The notes: generated from the letters alone by a model not told the origin. A DNA stretch of 7,403 nt from Prevotella sp. UBA7594 (GCA_002490315.1 DLKG01000025.1:1-7403); one strand, 5' to 3'; shown: positions 1 through 7,200, numbered from the stretch's first letter. A program made the numbers and translations.

Positions 1-13
1 AAATTAATATACG

Positions 14-1399
14 ATGAAGAATATAAACAAACTTGCCTGTATGCTCGCCATTGCGGCAACGGCACTCGCATCCACAACATCATGCGAGAACGACAATATC
101 AATCCCTACGACTACGTGAACAACGGCGGCAACAACCCTAACCAAGGCTCAACCGACGCAGTGAAAACCTCAGTGGCTGAATATCCCGTAGGCTCAATAG
201 TATGGACAAAGGACACGACGCTGGCTGAGAGTGTGAAGATTCCCGAAGGAGCGTCGCTCTACATAGAGCCGGGTGTCACCGTGACGTGCAAGTCGGACGT
301 GCAGGTGCCTATAGAGATTGTGGTGCTTGGCAACCTCTACTGCATGGGCACTGCCGACAAGCCGGTCACCATAACATCCGACACGCACAAACCAGCCGAC
401 TGGGGAGGCATCATCTGCGGCTACAACTCCGGAGAGGTGGTGCTCAACCATGTTGACGTGGCTTATGCGGGTGCCACGCCAACCGAATCGTCCATCTCGT
501 TCCAGAACGGACTGTTCAAGACCAAGATTGACGGCGGTGTGCCGGCCTTCCACTTCTGCAACGTGAACGGCAAGTTCGTGATGGCCAACAGCTTCCTCCA
601 CGACAATTACAACGACCAGACTTACTTCACCGGCGGACAGGGCATTATCTACAACTGCATCTTTGCCGACAGTGGCAACGCTGCTGATGGCGGAGAGGCC
701 ATCAACGTTAAGTCGGGCTGCAAACTCGACATTGCCAACAACATCATCTACAACGCCTGCACCAACGCCTTCAAACTCTCGAACGCGCCTATAACGGAGA
801 CCATCCCGCTCACACAGATAAACGTCTACAACAATACTATGGTAGACTGCGGATGGCGACGCTCCAAGAACAGCAAGGGTGGCTCAGTGTGGATTGAGAA
901 GGCCATCGCCCCGACATTTGTGGGTAACCTTGTTGCCGACTGCCGCTATGGCATGAAGCAACCGAAGAAGGACGGTGCCGACATTGAGCACTCACGCATA
1001 GCTCCCAACTTCTACTATGCATCGACAGAAACGGGCGTGAAGCAGCTCGCCAAGGATGCCGACCTCATCGTTTGGAGCGACCTCGACATAAAGAGCACTA
1101 CAGCAGGACAACTCAACCCTCTGTTCATTAACTTCAAGCAGAGCGACAAGATGAACATCAACTGCGAGACCGATGATGTGGAGAGCGGCGCACCGCTGCC
1201 CTTCGACAAGACATGGAACTTCAATGTTCAGGCTGGCAGCCCAGTCCTGTCGGGCGGCGTTGCCGATGTACAACGCCTGTTCCCCAACGGTCTGCCGTTC
1301 TTCGGAATGAAGAAGGTGGTGTTCCTCGACAATAGCAACGATCAGAACTATTACTTCATAGCTCCCGTACCATTGACAAGATTTGGTGCTGCACTGTAA
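14..1399 (+). CDS. Right-handed parallel beta-helix lipoprotein, exported
   Basis: 461 residues, ATG to TAA. Seen: a basic N-terminus, a hydrophobic stretch (about 7-19) and Cys24 in STTSC, read as a lipoprotein signal. The -3 residue is Thr rather than Leu, so the lipobox is relaxed. CENDN after the cysteine resembles the acidic surface-export signal of Bacteroidota lipoproteins. A Gly/Asn-rich linker follows (about 30-48). Residues 80-133 carry the classic entry to a beta-helix: LYIEPGVTV, then a V-x-G-x-L strand, PVTITSD and WGGI. Regular short strands with Asn-rich turns (for example IANNIIYN, INVYNNTMVD, FVGNLVADC) continue to about 315. The C-terminal 120 residues are less repetitive and end in GAAL. 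Family knowledge: such folds occur in carbohydrate-binding or -degrading proteins and adhesins. No catalytic residues can be assigned, so substrate and role are unknown. Only 13 bp lie upstream, so its promoter or operon partners are outside the window. Confidence 0.85.
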   Translation: MKNINKLACMLAIAATALASTTSCENDNINPYDYVNNGGNNPNQGSTDAVKTSVAEYPVGSIVWTKDTTLAESVKIPEGASLYIEPGVTVTCKSDVQVPIEIVVLGNLYCMGTADKPVTITSDTHKPADWGGIICGYNSGEVVLNHVDVAYAGATPTESSISFQNGLFKTKIDGGVPAFHFCNVNGKFVMANSFLHDNYNDQTYFTGGQGIIYNCIFADSGNAADGGEAINVKSGCKLDIANNIIYNACTNAFKLSNAPITETIPLTQINVYNNTMVDCGWRRSKNSKGGSVWIEKAIAPTFVGNLVADCRYGMKQPKKDGADIEHSRIAPNFYYASTETGVKQLAKDADLIVWSDLDIKSTTAGQLNPLFINFKQSDKMNINCETDDVESGAPLPFDKTWNFNVQAGSPVLSGGVADVQRLFPNGLPFFGMKKVVFLDNSNDQNYYFIAPVPLTRFGAAL

Positions 1400-1403
1400 G
1401 ACT

Positions 1404-3995
1404 TTATTTGTCTCCACTGCCGCTCTTCACATCATCATTCGAGATAGTCTTCTGTGCCTTTTTCACACCCGACGACAGTTCGCCGATGCGCCAGCTGACG
1501 GTGACACCCCAGCGCGTGTTGCTCCACCAGTTGTCCTGGAAAAGATGGAAGTTGGCAGCATCCATTGTAGTCTTGTAGTGGCGGCTGCCACGGAAGAGGT
1601 CGTTGCCGAAAGCAGAGAACGTGAGTCGGTTCTTGAGCATCGACTTCTGCACGCGTATCTGGTAGTACCAGTTGCCTTTGCTGTTCGACTGCAGCGAAGG
1701 GTTTGACGTCCAGGCGCTTATTCCCGCGCTGATGTTCCAGTCCTTCGGCAGAGTCTGCTGCAGACTCGTGTAGTTGCTGAAGTACCATCCGTAGTTGTGG
1801 AGCGACTGTCGGTCGTTGTAGTCGGAGTAGTCAACCCAGAAGTTGCAGTAGAGCTTCGTGTTCTTGAAGAAGTTCCAACTGAAGTAGCCTGAGAGATAAG
1901 TCATCTGCGTCTTGCCGATGTTCTTGTAGGTGGTGTAGTTCACCATTTTCCCTGTAGGATTCTTCACGCCCCGTATGTCGTTGTCGTTGACGAGCTGCAT
2001 CACCGACTCAATGCTGTTGTTGGTGAATCGGTGGCCGAGGTTCCAACTTGTCGACACCTTCGTGCCGAAGTAGCTGTAGGTGAACGTGAACTGGTTCGAC
2101 TTCTCGCTCTTCAGGTCGGGGTTGCCCTGTTGCAGGTACGCCGGACTGCTCTGGTCGAGATACGGGTTGAGCGACCATATGCCAGGACGCGATATGCGCA
2201 TATTGTAGCCAAGGCGCAGGCTCTGCTCGTCACTGATTTTATAGCCGAGGCTTGCCGACGGCACGAGGTCGTCGAAGCGCGATGAGAAGTTCTCGCCGTT
2301 GCCGAGCATATATTTCATGCGCTGCTCCGTGTGCTCATAGCGTGCGCCGAGCCGTGCGGTGAGACTCTGCCATTTCAGTCCGTAGCCAATGTAGGCAGCA
2401 AGAATGTCCTGCAGGTGGCGGTAGTGCGAGCTGTTGTCGGTGTCGAAAGCATAGTCACCGTCAACGTCGGGGCGTGTGTAGAGGTCGTCGAGTGCGCGGT
2501 TGTTGCGCATGATGTATTTCACGCCAGTCTCGAGCGTGTGCTTCCACTTGCACGAGTCGTAGGGAATGCCAGCCTTGCCGAACGGAGTTGTGAAGTCAAT
2601 CTGGAACGTGTTTTCCAAGCCCCGGTCGTTCTCGTGGCTGCGCTGGTCGCGTATGCGGTTCATGAAGTCGGTCCACTCGTCCACCGTCTTGCGGTCGGCA
2701 TAGTCGTAGTAGGTATCGGTGAAGCTGCGGTTGGCGTTCAGTCGGTAGGAGAACGTCAGCAAGCGGTCCTTCACACGGGCAAACGAGCGTTGATAGTCGA
2801 AGCTGCCGGTGATGTAGTAAGGCTTGCCCGAAGAGCCGTAGTTGCGGTCGTAGGAGTAGAGTGGCGAGTTGTCGACAGGGCTTGTTGCTGCTGTCGACGC
2901 AAAGCCGTGCTCAGGGTTGTTGGATGCCCACAGTCCGAAACCGACGGTGACGAGTCGCAGCGAGTCCGCCTCGTAGCTCGCCTCAATGTTGGCAGAGTGC
3001 GACGAGTTAGTGTATTTACTCTCGCTGTAGGCGGTTGAGTTGTATGCCGATGGTGTCGACGGGTCGCCAGTGAACGTGTTTTGCACGTTGTGGTAGTTCT
3101 TCGGCGCGTCGTAGTAGTCGTAGCCGTAGTTGGCACTGACTGTCAGTTTGCCCTTCTTCACCGTACCGTAGAGTGACGCTCCCGCCCCCGTCTTGTAGTA
3201 GCTGCCGCTCATGGTGACGGTGTAGCCCTCGATGCCCTTGCCCACGGTGACGATGTTGAGAATGCCGCTCACGCCCTCGGCATCGTATTTCGGTCCGGGG
3301 TTGGTAATCACCTCGATGCGCTTAATCGACGAGGCAGGCATACTCTTGAGTATCTCCTTAGGGTTGTTGGACATCATGTTGTTCGGCCGTCCGTTCACAT
3401 ACACCTTGAAGCTCGTGCTGCCGTTCACCTTTATCGTCTCGTCGGCATCCACCGTGACGAGCGGCACCTTGCGCAGCATCTCCAATATGTTGTTGGTCTT
3501 CGAGTCGGGATCCTCCTCGATGTTGTATTCTATCTTGTCGATGTCCGCCTTCACGAGTGGTTTCTGCGCCACTACTTCCACGCCCTTCAGCTCCTGCGAG
3601 TTGTCGGAGATGAGAAGAGTGCCGAGGTCGGCAGAAGACTTGCCGTCGGTCAACGTGAACTCACGCAAGATAGTCCGACGGCCCATTGCGCTTATCGTGA
3701 GCGTGTACTCGCCCGCAGTCTTCAGCTTTATGCTGAACACGCCGTTTTTGTCGGTAGCCGCCATGCCTATGGCCTTTTGCGGGTCTTGCTTGGTAGTCAC
3801 GCGCACTGTGGCGTAAATCTCTCCCTCACCTGTGATAGAGTCCTTCACGACTCCCTTTACCTGAAAACGTGCTGCGGTTTTCTTGTCCTGTGCCTCTACT
3901 GCCTTGCCGGCAGGTGCGGCATGGGCTGTGGTTGCCGCCAGGGCTGTAGTGTATGCCAATCCGAGCGAGAGGCAAGTCAGTGCGATTGCTTTCAT
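1404..3995 (-). CDS. Outer membrane beta-barrel family protein (TonB-dependent-receptor-like)
   Basis: 863 residues from the chosen ATG at 3995. An in-frame ATG 18 codons upstream (4049) is rejected because the signal peptide starts here: MKAIALTC, a hydrophobic core, then a likely cut near AHA/AP (about 25-27). Domains: a carboxypeptidase-regulatory-like beta-sandwich (about 45-130, FQVKGVVKDSITGEGEIYAT), a plug-like domain (about 138-255) with VYVNGRPNN and the diagnostic ITNPGPKYDAEGVSGILNIV, then a long barrel of aromatic-rich strands to about 840. The polar tail after WRIGELSSG is usual for this branch, which does not end in the aromatic residue of classical porins. No clear TonB box was seen. 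Length is normal for the family. No SusD-like partner is adjacent, so this is not a standard SusCD pair. Family knowledge supports an outer-membrane location and a ligand-uptake or structural role; the ligand is unknown. Confidence 0.9.
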   Translation of the reverse strand: MKAIALTCLSLGLAYTTALAATTAHAAPAGKAVEAQDKKTAARFQVKGVVKDSITGEGEIYATVRVTTKQDPQKAIGMAATDKNGVFSIKLKTAGEYTLTISAMGRRTILREFTLTDGKSSADLGTLLISDNSQELKGVEVVAQKPLVKADIDKIEYNIEEDPDSKTNNILEMLRKVPLVTVDADETIKVNGSTSFKVYVNGRPNNMMSNNPKEILKSMPASSIKRIEVITNPGPKYDAEGVSGILNIVTVGKGIEGYTVTMSGSYYKTGAGASLYGTVKKGKLTVSANYGYDYYDAPKNYHNVQNTFTGDPSTPSAYNSTAYSESKYTNSSHSANIEASYEADSLRLVTVGFGLWASNNPEHGFASTAATSPVDNSPLYSYDRNYGSSGKPYYITGSFDYQRSFARVKDRLLTFSYRLNANRSFTDTYYDYADRKTVDEWTDFMNRIRDQRSHENDRGLENTFQIDFTTPFGKAGIPYDSCKWKHTLETGVKYIMRNNRALDDLYTRPDVDGDYAFDTDNSSHYRHLQDILAAYIGYGLKWQSLTARLGARYEHTEQRMKYMLGNGENFSSRFDDLVPSASLGYKISDEQSLRLGYNMRISRPGIWSLNPYLDQSSPAYLQQGNPDLKSEKSNQFTFTYSYFGTKVSTSWNLGHRFTNNSIESVMQLVNDNDIRGVKNPTGKMVNYTTYKNIGKTQMTYLSGYFSWNFFKNTKLYCNFWVDYSDYNDRQSLHNYGWYFSNYTSLQQTLPKDWNISAGISAWTSNPSLQSNSKGNWYYQIRVQKSMLKNRLTFSAFGNDLFRGSRHYKTTMDAANFHLFQDNWWSNTRWGVTVSWRIGELSSGVKKAQKTISNDDVKSGSGDK

Positions 3996-4046
3996 ATGCT
4001 GGTTCTTTTGAATGTTGTTCACTTTTTTTTGACTGAAGCAAAGTCG

Positions 4047-4076
4047 CAAAAGTTGCGCTGCTTTATATTATAGAAA
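4047..4076 (-). promoter_or_regulatory. Candidate promoter of the beta-barrel gene
   Basis: On the minus strand AACTTTTG (4054-4047) matches the Bacteroidota -7 box TAnnTTTG at all but the first fixed base. TTTC (4076-4073) lies 18 bp upstream as a near match to the -33 TTTG. Transcription would start near 4040, giving a leader of about 45 nt. That leader contains an A8 tract (T4023-4030 on the plus strand). The upstream in-frame ATG at 4049 would then lie ahead of the transcript, which supports the downstream start. This rests on consensus matching only. Confidence 0.3.
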
Positions 4077-4105
4077 CGAAAAAGAGATAGAATTCTAAAT
4101 CACTT

Positions 4106-4119
4106 TTAACTTGCGTTAA
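4106..4119. repeat. Short inverted repeat between divergent promoters, possible operator
   Basis: TTAAC, a 4-base spacer TTGC, then GTTAA form a perfect 5-bp dyad. It lies about 30 bp outside each predicted -33 element of the divergent gene pair. CTTTTA also occurs as a direct repeat at 4103-4108 and 4122-4127. A dyad this short arises often in AT-rich DNA, so operator function is only a guess from its position. Confidence 0.15.
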
Positions 4120-4148
4120 CTCTTTTAGGAGAATATAAGCGCAACAGG

Positions 4149-4178
4149 TTTCTATTTGAAAAAAATATATTAAGTTTG
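4149..4178 (+). promoter_or_regulatory. Candidate promoter of the 5'-nucleotidase gene
   Basis: TAAGTTTG at 4171-4178 is a full match to the Bacteroidota -7 consensus TAnnTTTG. TTTC at 4149-4152 lies 18 bp upstream as a weak -33 box. A better TTTG at 4155-4158 is only 12 bp away, which is too close. Predicted start is near 4184-4186, giving a leader of about 45 nt of very AT-rich sequence with no Shine-Dalgarno motif before ATG 4231, as is usual in this phylum. Confidence 0.45.
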
Positions 4179-4230
4179 CACTATAATTCAACATTTCTTC
4201 GCCAAATATCAAAATATATATACATTCGCA

Positions 4231-5985
4231 ATGAACAGAAATGCTAAATACATTCTTGCAGGCGCATTGGCGCTTGTAACGTTTATGCCGTCGGCGGCTT
4301 TGGCTGCCGGCAAGAGTGCAAAGGAAGTGAGAATACGAATAGTGCAGACCACCGATGTGCATGGCCATTTCTTCCCTTACGATTTTATCAAGCAGGAACC
4401 TGCAGCTGGCTCGCTGGCTCGCATCTCGTCGTATGTCGACTCGCTGCGCAATGTCTATCATGACCGTCTCGTGCTGCTCGATGCGGGCGACGTTTTGCAG
4501 GGACAGCCCGTGGTGAGCTATTTCAACTATGTGAAGACCGACGTGGAGAACATAGCCGCCAGTGTGAGCAAGTACTTGCGCTACGACGTGCAGACTGTGG
4601 GCAACCACGACATCGAGACCGGACACAACGTCTACGACAAGTGGACGCGCGAGATTGACTGTCCGATGCTTGGCGCCAATGTCGTCGACGCATCGACGGG
4701 CCAGCCATACTTCAAACCCTATGTGGTGCTCAACCGCGGCGGACTGAAGATTGCGGTCATCGGTGTCACCACGCCTGGTATTCCCTCGTGGCTCTCGGAA
4801 CAGCTGTGGAGCGGACTGCGCTTCGACGATGCTGTGGCTACTGCACGCAAATGGCTCGACATAGTGAAGACGAAGGAGAAGCCCGACATCATCGTCGGAC
4901 TCTTCCACACGGGCACTCATGACCATAGTCTCACCAACGGATTTGTCAACGACGCCACCGAGGAGATAGCCCGCACGGTGCCAGGCTTCGACATCATCTT
5001 CTACGGACATGATCATGCCGTGAACTATCAGGAGGTGAAGAGTGCCGACGGCTCCACGACTCTTATCGTCAATCCTGCCAACAACGCCATGCGTGTGGCT
5101 GATGCCGAGATTGTCGTGGGCAAGTATGGCAAGAAGGTGGCAGCCAATATAGTCGACATCTCGAAACGTAAGGTCGACGACAAGTTTGTCGCCACGTTCA
5201 AGCCCCAGACCGACGAGGTGGAGAAATACGTAATGTCGGAGGTGGGCAGCTTCGCGGCGCCGATGACCTCGCGCGACTGCTATTTCGGCAATAGCCCGCT
5301 CGTCGATTTCATCCACGACGTGATGCTCAAGGCGAGTGGGGCAGACGTGTCGTTTGCCAGTCCGCTGTCGTTCGACGTCACGGTGAAGGCAGGGCCTGCC
5401 ACGCTCGCCGACATGTACAAGCTCTACAGTTACGAGAACGACCTCTGCATGATGGATCTCACGGGCGAGGAGATACGTCGCTATCTCGAGTACAGCTATT
5501 CCAACTGGGCTGCCACGATGACCTCGCCCGACGACCATCTGCTGAAGCTGAGGACAGCCGACGCCAACCGCGACAAGTTCTTCGGTCTTGCCTCGGCATT
5601 CTACAACCTCGACAGCGCCTCGGGCATCAACTACGAGGTGGACGTGACGAAACCCGTAGGCAGCCGCGTGCGCATACTCTCGATGGCAGACGGCACACCG
5701 TTCGCCCCGTCGCGCCACTACCGCGTGGCACTCAACAGCTATCGCGCGTCGGGCGGCGGCGGACTCCTTACCGAGGGTGCCGGCATCGACAAGGCAATTC
5801 TCGACAGCCGTGTGCTGTGGCGCGGCGACCGCAACTTGCGCGAGTATATCATCGACTATGTGCGCCAGTGCAAGACCATCACTCCGCAGCCCCATGCCAA
5901 CTGGCGCTTCGTGCCAACTTCGTGGGCGAACGCAGCCGCCAAGCGCGACCGGCTTTTGCTGTTCCCCGACGAGAAAAAACTATAG
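4231..5985 (+). CDS. Exported bifunctional metallophosphatase/5'-nucleotidase (UshA/CpdB-like)
   Basis: 584 residues. A Sec signal peptide (about 1-26, ending ALAA) implies a periplasmic location. The N-terminal calcineurin-like phosphoesterase domain (about 34-290) has its full set of metal ligands: D42 and H44 in TTDVHGH, D87 in LLDAGD, N125-H126-D127 in VGNHD, H226 in GLFHTG and H260/H262 in FYGHDH. The C-terminal 5'-nucleotidase domain (about 330-545) shows NSPLVDFIHDVM, YENDLCMMDLTGEEIRRYL, GINYEVDVTKPVGSR and YRVALNSYRASGGGG. The two domains are fused in one chain here. Family knowledge: these enzymes hydrolyse 5'-nucleotides, and some also cleave UDP-sugars or 2',3'-cyclic nucleotides; the exact substrate cannot be read from sequence. 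Length is near that of characterised members (about 550). The next gene begins 75 bp downstream on the same strand. A 610-residue antisense frame across it is a coding shadow. Confidence 0.93.
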   Translation: MNRNAKYILAGALALVTFMPSAALAAGKSAKEVRIRIVQTTDVHGHFFPYDFIKQEPAAGSLARISSYVDSLRNVYHDRLVLLDAGDVLQGQPVVSYFNYVKTDVENIAASVSKYLRYDVQTVGNHDIETGHNVYDKWTREIDCPMLGANVVDASTGQPYFKPYVVLNRGGLKIAVIGVTTPGIPSWLSEQLWSGLRFDDAVATARKWLDIVKTKEKPDIIVGLFHTGTHDHSLTNGFVNDATEEIARTVPGFDIIFYGHDHAVNYQEVKSADGSTTLIVNPANNAMRVADAEIVVGKYGKKVAANIVDISKRKVDDKFVATFKPQTDEVEKYVMSEVGSFAAPMTSRDCYFGNSPLVDFIHDVMLKASGADVSFASPLSFDVTVKAGPATLADMYKLYSYENDLCMMDLTGEEIRRYLEYSYSNWAATMTSPDDHLLKLRTADANRDKFFGLASAFYNLDSASGINYEVDVTKPVGSRVRILSMADGTPFAPSRHYRVALNSYRASGGGGLLTEGAGIDKAILDSRVLWRGDRNLREYIIDYVRQCKTITPQPHANWRFVPTSWANAAAKRDRLLLFPDEKKL

Positions 5986-6011
5986 TATGGCACATTCCAT
6001 TCCTCCTACAG

Positions 6012-6039
6012 ATTGCACTCATATATAAATATAATATTG
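6012..6039 (+). promoter_or_regulatory. Weak candidate promoter before the isomerase gene
   Basis: TAATATTG at 6032-6039 matches TAnnTTTG at all but one fixed base. ATTG at 6012-6015 lies 16 bp upstream, slightly short of the usual spacing. It sits in the very AT-rich 75-bp gap after the nucleotidase. With no terminator-like hairpin in that gap, read-through from the upstream gene is an equally good explanation. Confidence 0.2.
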
Positions 6040-6060
6040 AACACACACTTTATTCATGTT

Positions 6061-6807
6061 ATGAAGATTTTTAGAACAATTCTATTACTGTTGTTTATCT
6101 TCGCTACAGCGTCGCTGAAAGCCCAACGCCCCGAGGTGCTCATACAGACCACAATGGGTGACATTCGCGTGCAGCTCTACAACGAGACTCCGCTCCACCG
6201 CGACAACTTCCTGAAACTCATACGCGACTACCACTTCTACGACTCGCTGCTCTTCCATCGCGTCATACCCGACTTCATGATACAGGCAGGCGACCCCTCG
6301 AGCAAACATGCCCCGAAGGGAGCGTTGCTCGGCACGCAATCGCTCGACTATAACATTCCTTCCGAGATACGCCTGCCGCAAATCTATCATAAGCGTGGCG
6401 CGCTGGCTGCGGCACGCGAGCCCGACGCCGTCAACCCAAAGCGCGAGTCGAGCTCCTCGCAGTTCTACATCGTCATCGGCAAGAAGCAAGACGACAAGGG
6501 AGTGGAGCGCGGACGCAAGAACCTGCATGAGCTCTTCGGCGACAGTCTGCAGATGACGCCAGAGATGGAGCAGACCTACCGCACCATTGGCGGCACACCA
6601 CACCTCGACGGCGCCTACACTGTGTTTGGTGAAGTGACCGAAGGCATGGACGTAGTGGAGCGCATACAGCACGTGGAGCGCGACGCCAACAACCGTCCGC
6701 TTGAGGACGTGCGCATCATCAAAGCCACAATCATAAGAGACTTGCCGGGCATGGAAAAGAAAAAGCAGAAAAAGATTGTGCGGCGAGTGTCGGGTAAGCG
6801 CCGGTAG
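6061..6807 (+). CDS. Exported cyclophilin-type peptidyl-prolyl cis-trans isomerase
   Basis: 248 residues. The ATG at 6061 is preferred over an in-frame ATG at 6013, because MKIFRT followed by a hydrophobic run and SLKA|Q (cut after residue 21) is a clean Sec signal peptide, with Gln at the mature N-terminus as is common in Bacteroidota. The cyclophilin domain spans about 26-226. FHRVIPDFMIQAGDP (65-79) holds the catalytic Arg67 plus Phe72 and Gln75. SSSSQFYIVIG (130-140) holds Gln134. LDGAYTVFGEV (182-192) is the last core motif. The human CypA Trp121 position is His181 and the His126 position is Tyr186. About 40 residues (141-180) separate the last two motifs, far longer than in CypA. The C-terminus is Lys/Arg-rich (KKKQKK then RRVSGKRR). 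It should catalyse proline isomerisation during folding of exported proteins. It may be co-transcribed with the nucleotidase. Confidence 0.92.
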   Translation: MKIFRTILLLLFIFATASLKAQRPEVLIQTTMGDIRVQLYNETPLHRDNFLKLIRDYHFYDSLLFHRVIPDFMIQAGDPSSKHAPKGALLGTQSLDYNIPSEIRLPQIYHKRGALAAAREPDAVNPKRESSSSQFYIVIGKKQDDKGVERGRKNLHELFGDSLQMTPEMEQTYRTIGGTPHLDGAYTVFGEVTEGMDVVERIQHVERDANNRPLEDVRIIKATIIRDLPGMEKKKQKKIVRRVSGKRR

Positions 6808-6850
6808 CTCGAGTGATGGATTCTTGTCGGATATTTGTATCTCTTGTGGC

Positions 6851-6994
6851 CTAAAACTGCCTTCTGAACAGACTGTAAAGCCCTTTGACGTATTTCTCGT
6901 AGTTTTGGATGTGCAGGCGGAATACGCTGTGCATCAGCAGTTTGCCGGAATTCACGCTTTGGTGTGCAATGTCGGACGTAGCTAAAGTGGCACT
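6851..6994 (-). other. Short minus-strand open frame, possible gene relic
   Basis: An open frame of 47 codons runs from just after TAA (6997-6995) to TAG (6853-6851). Possible internal starts are GTG at 6955 and ATG at 6934 (27 residues). The last residues read HIQNYEKYVKGLYSLFRRQF. Codon choice (CTG, CGC, CAC, AAC, GTC) resembles that of the neighbouring genes and the composition looks protein-like. Reading past the TAG stays open into the antisense of the isomerase, but that part is a shadow. It has no promoter or start signal I can defend. It could be the C-terminal relic of a lost gene, a small protein, or chance. Confidence 0.2.
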
Positions 6995-7021
6995 TTAGAG
7001 AGACTAAAGCGCCACTTTAGC
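6981..7021. repeat. Paired 17-bp palindromes (REP/BIME-like unit)
   Basis: CTAAAGTGGCACTTTAG (6982-6998) is a perfect 8-bp-arm palindrome around one base. After AGAGA comes CTAAAGCGCCACTTTAG (7004-7020), the same unit with two changes. The outer 11 bases, GCTAAAGTGGC (6981-6991) and GCCACTTTAGC (7011-7021), are also perfect inverted repeats. The block can therefore fold as two small hairpins or one larger stem. No T-tract follows on either strand, so it is not a classical terminator. Two facing palindromes with a short spacer resemble BIME/REP architecture, but membership of a repeat family is not shown here. Confidence 0.75.
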
Positions 7022-7022
7022 A

Positions 7023-7169
7023 ATGAAGAAGCGTAGCTTTACGTGGCGTGGAGAAGCGTTTTGGAAGGAGAAAATCGATGGAAAGCAGACTGTTTATGCC
7101 CGATTCGACCATTACATCAGTGCCGTACGGAACAATAAACGCCGTTCATCCAGCTGCCCGACAATCTAA
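7023..7169 (+). CDS. Doubtful small ORF, 48 residues, unknown function
   Basis: ATG to TAA, beginning 1 bp after the paired palindromes. The product starts MKKRSFTWRGEAFWKEKIDG and is basic and aromatic-rich, with a single cysteine near the end (SSSCPTI). There is no signal peptide, membrane segment or recognised motif. Against it: two other frames over the same bases are also open. One on the plus strand is open from 7027 to a TAA at 7174-7176; its ATG at 7078 lies 7 bases after AAGGAG and would give 32 residues. The other is on the minus strand. No promoter was identified upstream. It may be a relic, a real small protein or chance. Confidence 0.2.
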   Translation: MKKRSFTWRGEAFWKEKIDGKQTVYARFDHYISAVRNNKRRSSSCPTI

Positions 7170-7172
7170 AAC

Positions 7173-7200
7173 GTAAAAAACTTTTGTAACACTTTTTTAC
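7173..7200. repeat. Inverted repeat around the -33 box of a promoter
   Basis: GTAAAAAA (7173-7180) and TTTTTTAC (7193-7200) are perfect 8-bp inverted repeats separated by 12 bases that contain TTTG, the putative -33 box. This could be an operator, or a weak A/U-rich terminator for whatever is transcribed from the left. The stem is only A-T pairs apart from one G-C pair at its base. Confidence 0.45.

Noticed and set aside
2331..3038. A 235-codon plus-strand open frame inside the beta-barrel gene
   Set aside because: Val/Ala/Arg-rich shadow sequence with no motif. The minus strand has a continuous, well-recognised beta-barrel protein there.
3996..4049. Upstream in-frame ATG at 4049 as the start of the beta-barrel gene
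   Set aside because: It would add 18 polar residues in front of a clean signal peptide and would overlap the predicted -7 box. The ATG at 3995 fits much better.
4063..5895. A 610-codon open frame antisense to the 5'-nucleotidase, slightly longer than the gene itself
   Set aside because: The plus-strand frame carries every metallophosphatase and nucleotidase motif plus a signal peptide. The antisense frame has no recognisable domain, begins without a signal or promoter, and ends by translating the AT-rich promoter region. It is stop-free because of the gene's codon bias.
6013..6060. Upstream in-frame ATG at 6013 as the start of the isomerase
   Set aside because: The extra 16 residues come from AT-rich intergenic sequence and would bury the signal peptide that starts at 6061.
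6776..6985. A 69-codon plus-strand ORF running off the end of the isomerase gene
   Set aside because: It starts inside the isomerase in another frame, has no motif, and is antisense to a better-looking minus-strand frame.
6981..7021. Intrinsic transcription terminator for the isomerase
   Set aside because: The stems are good but neither strand has a T-tract after them, and the site lies more than 170 bp past the stop codon.
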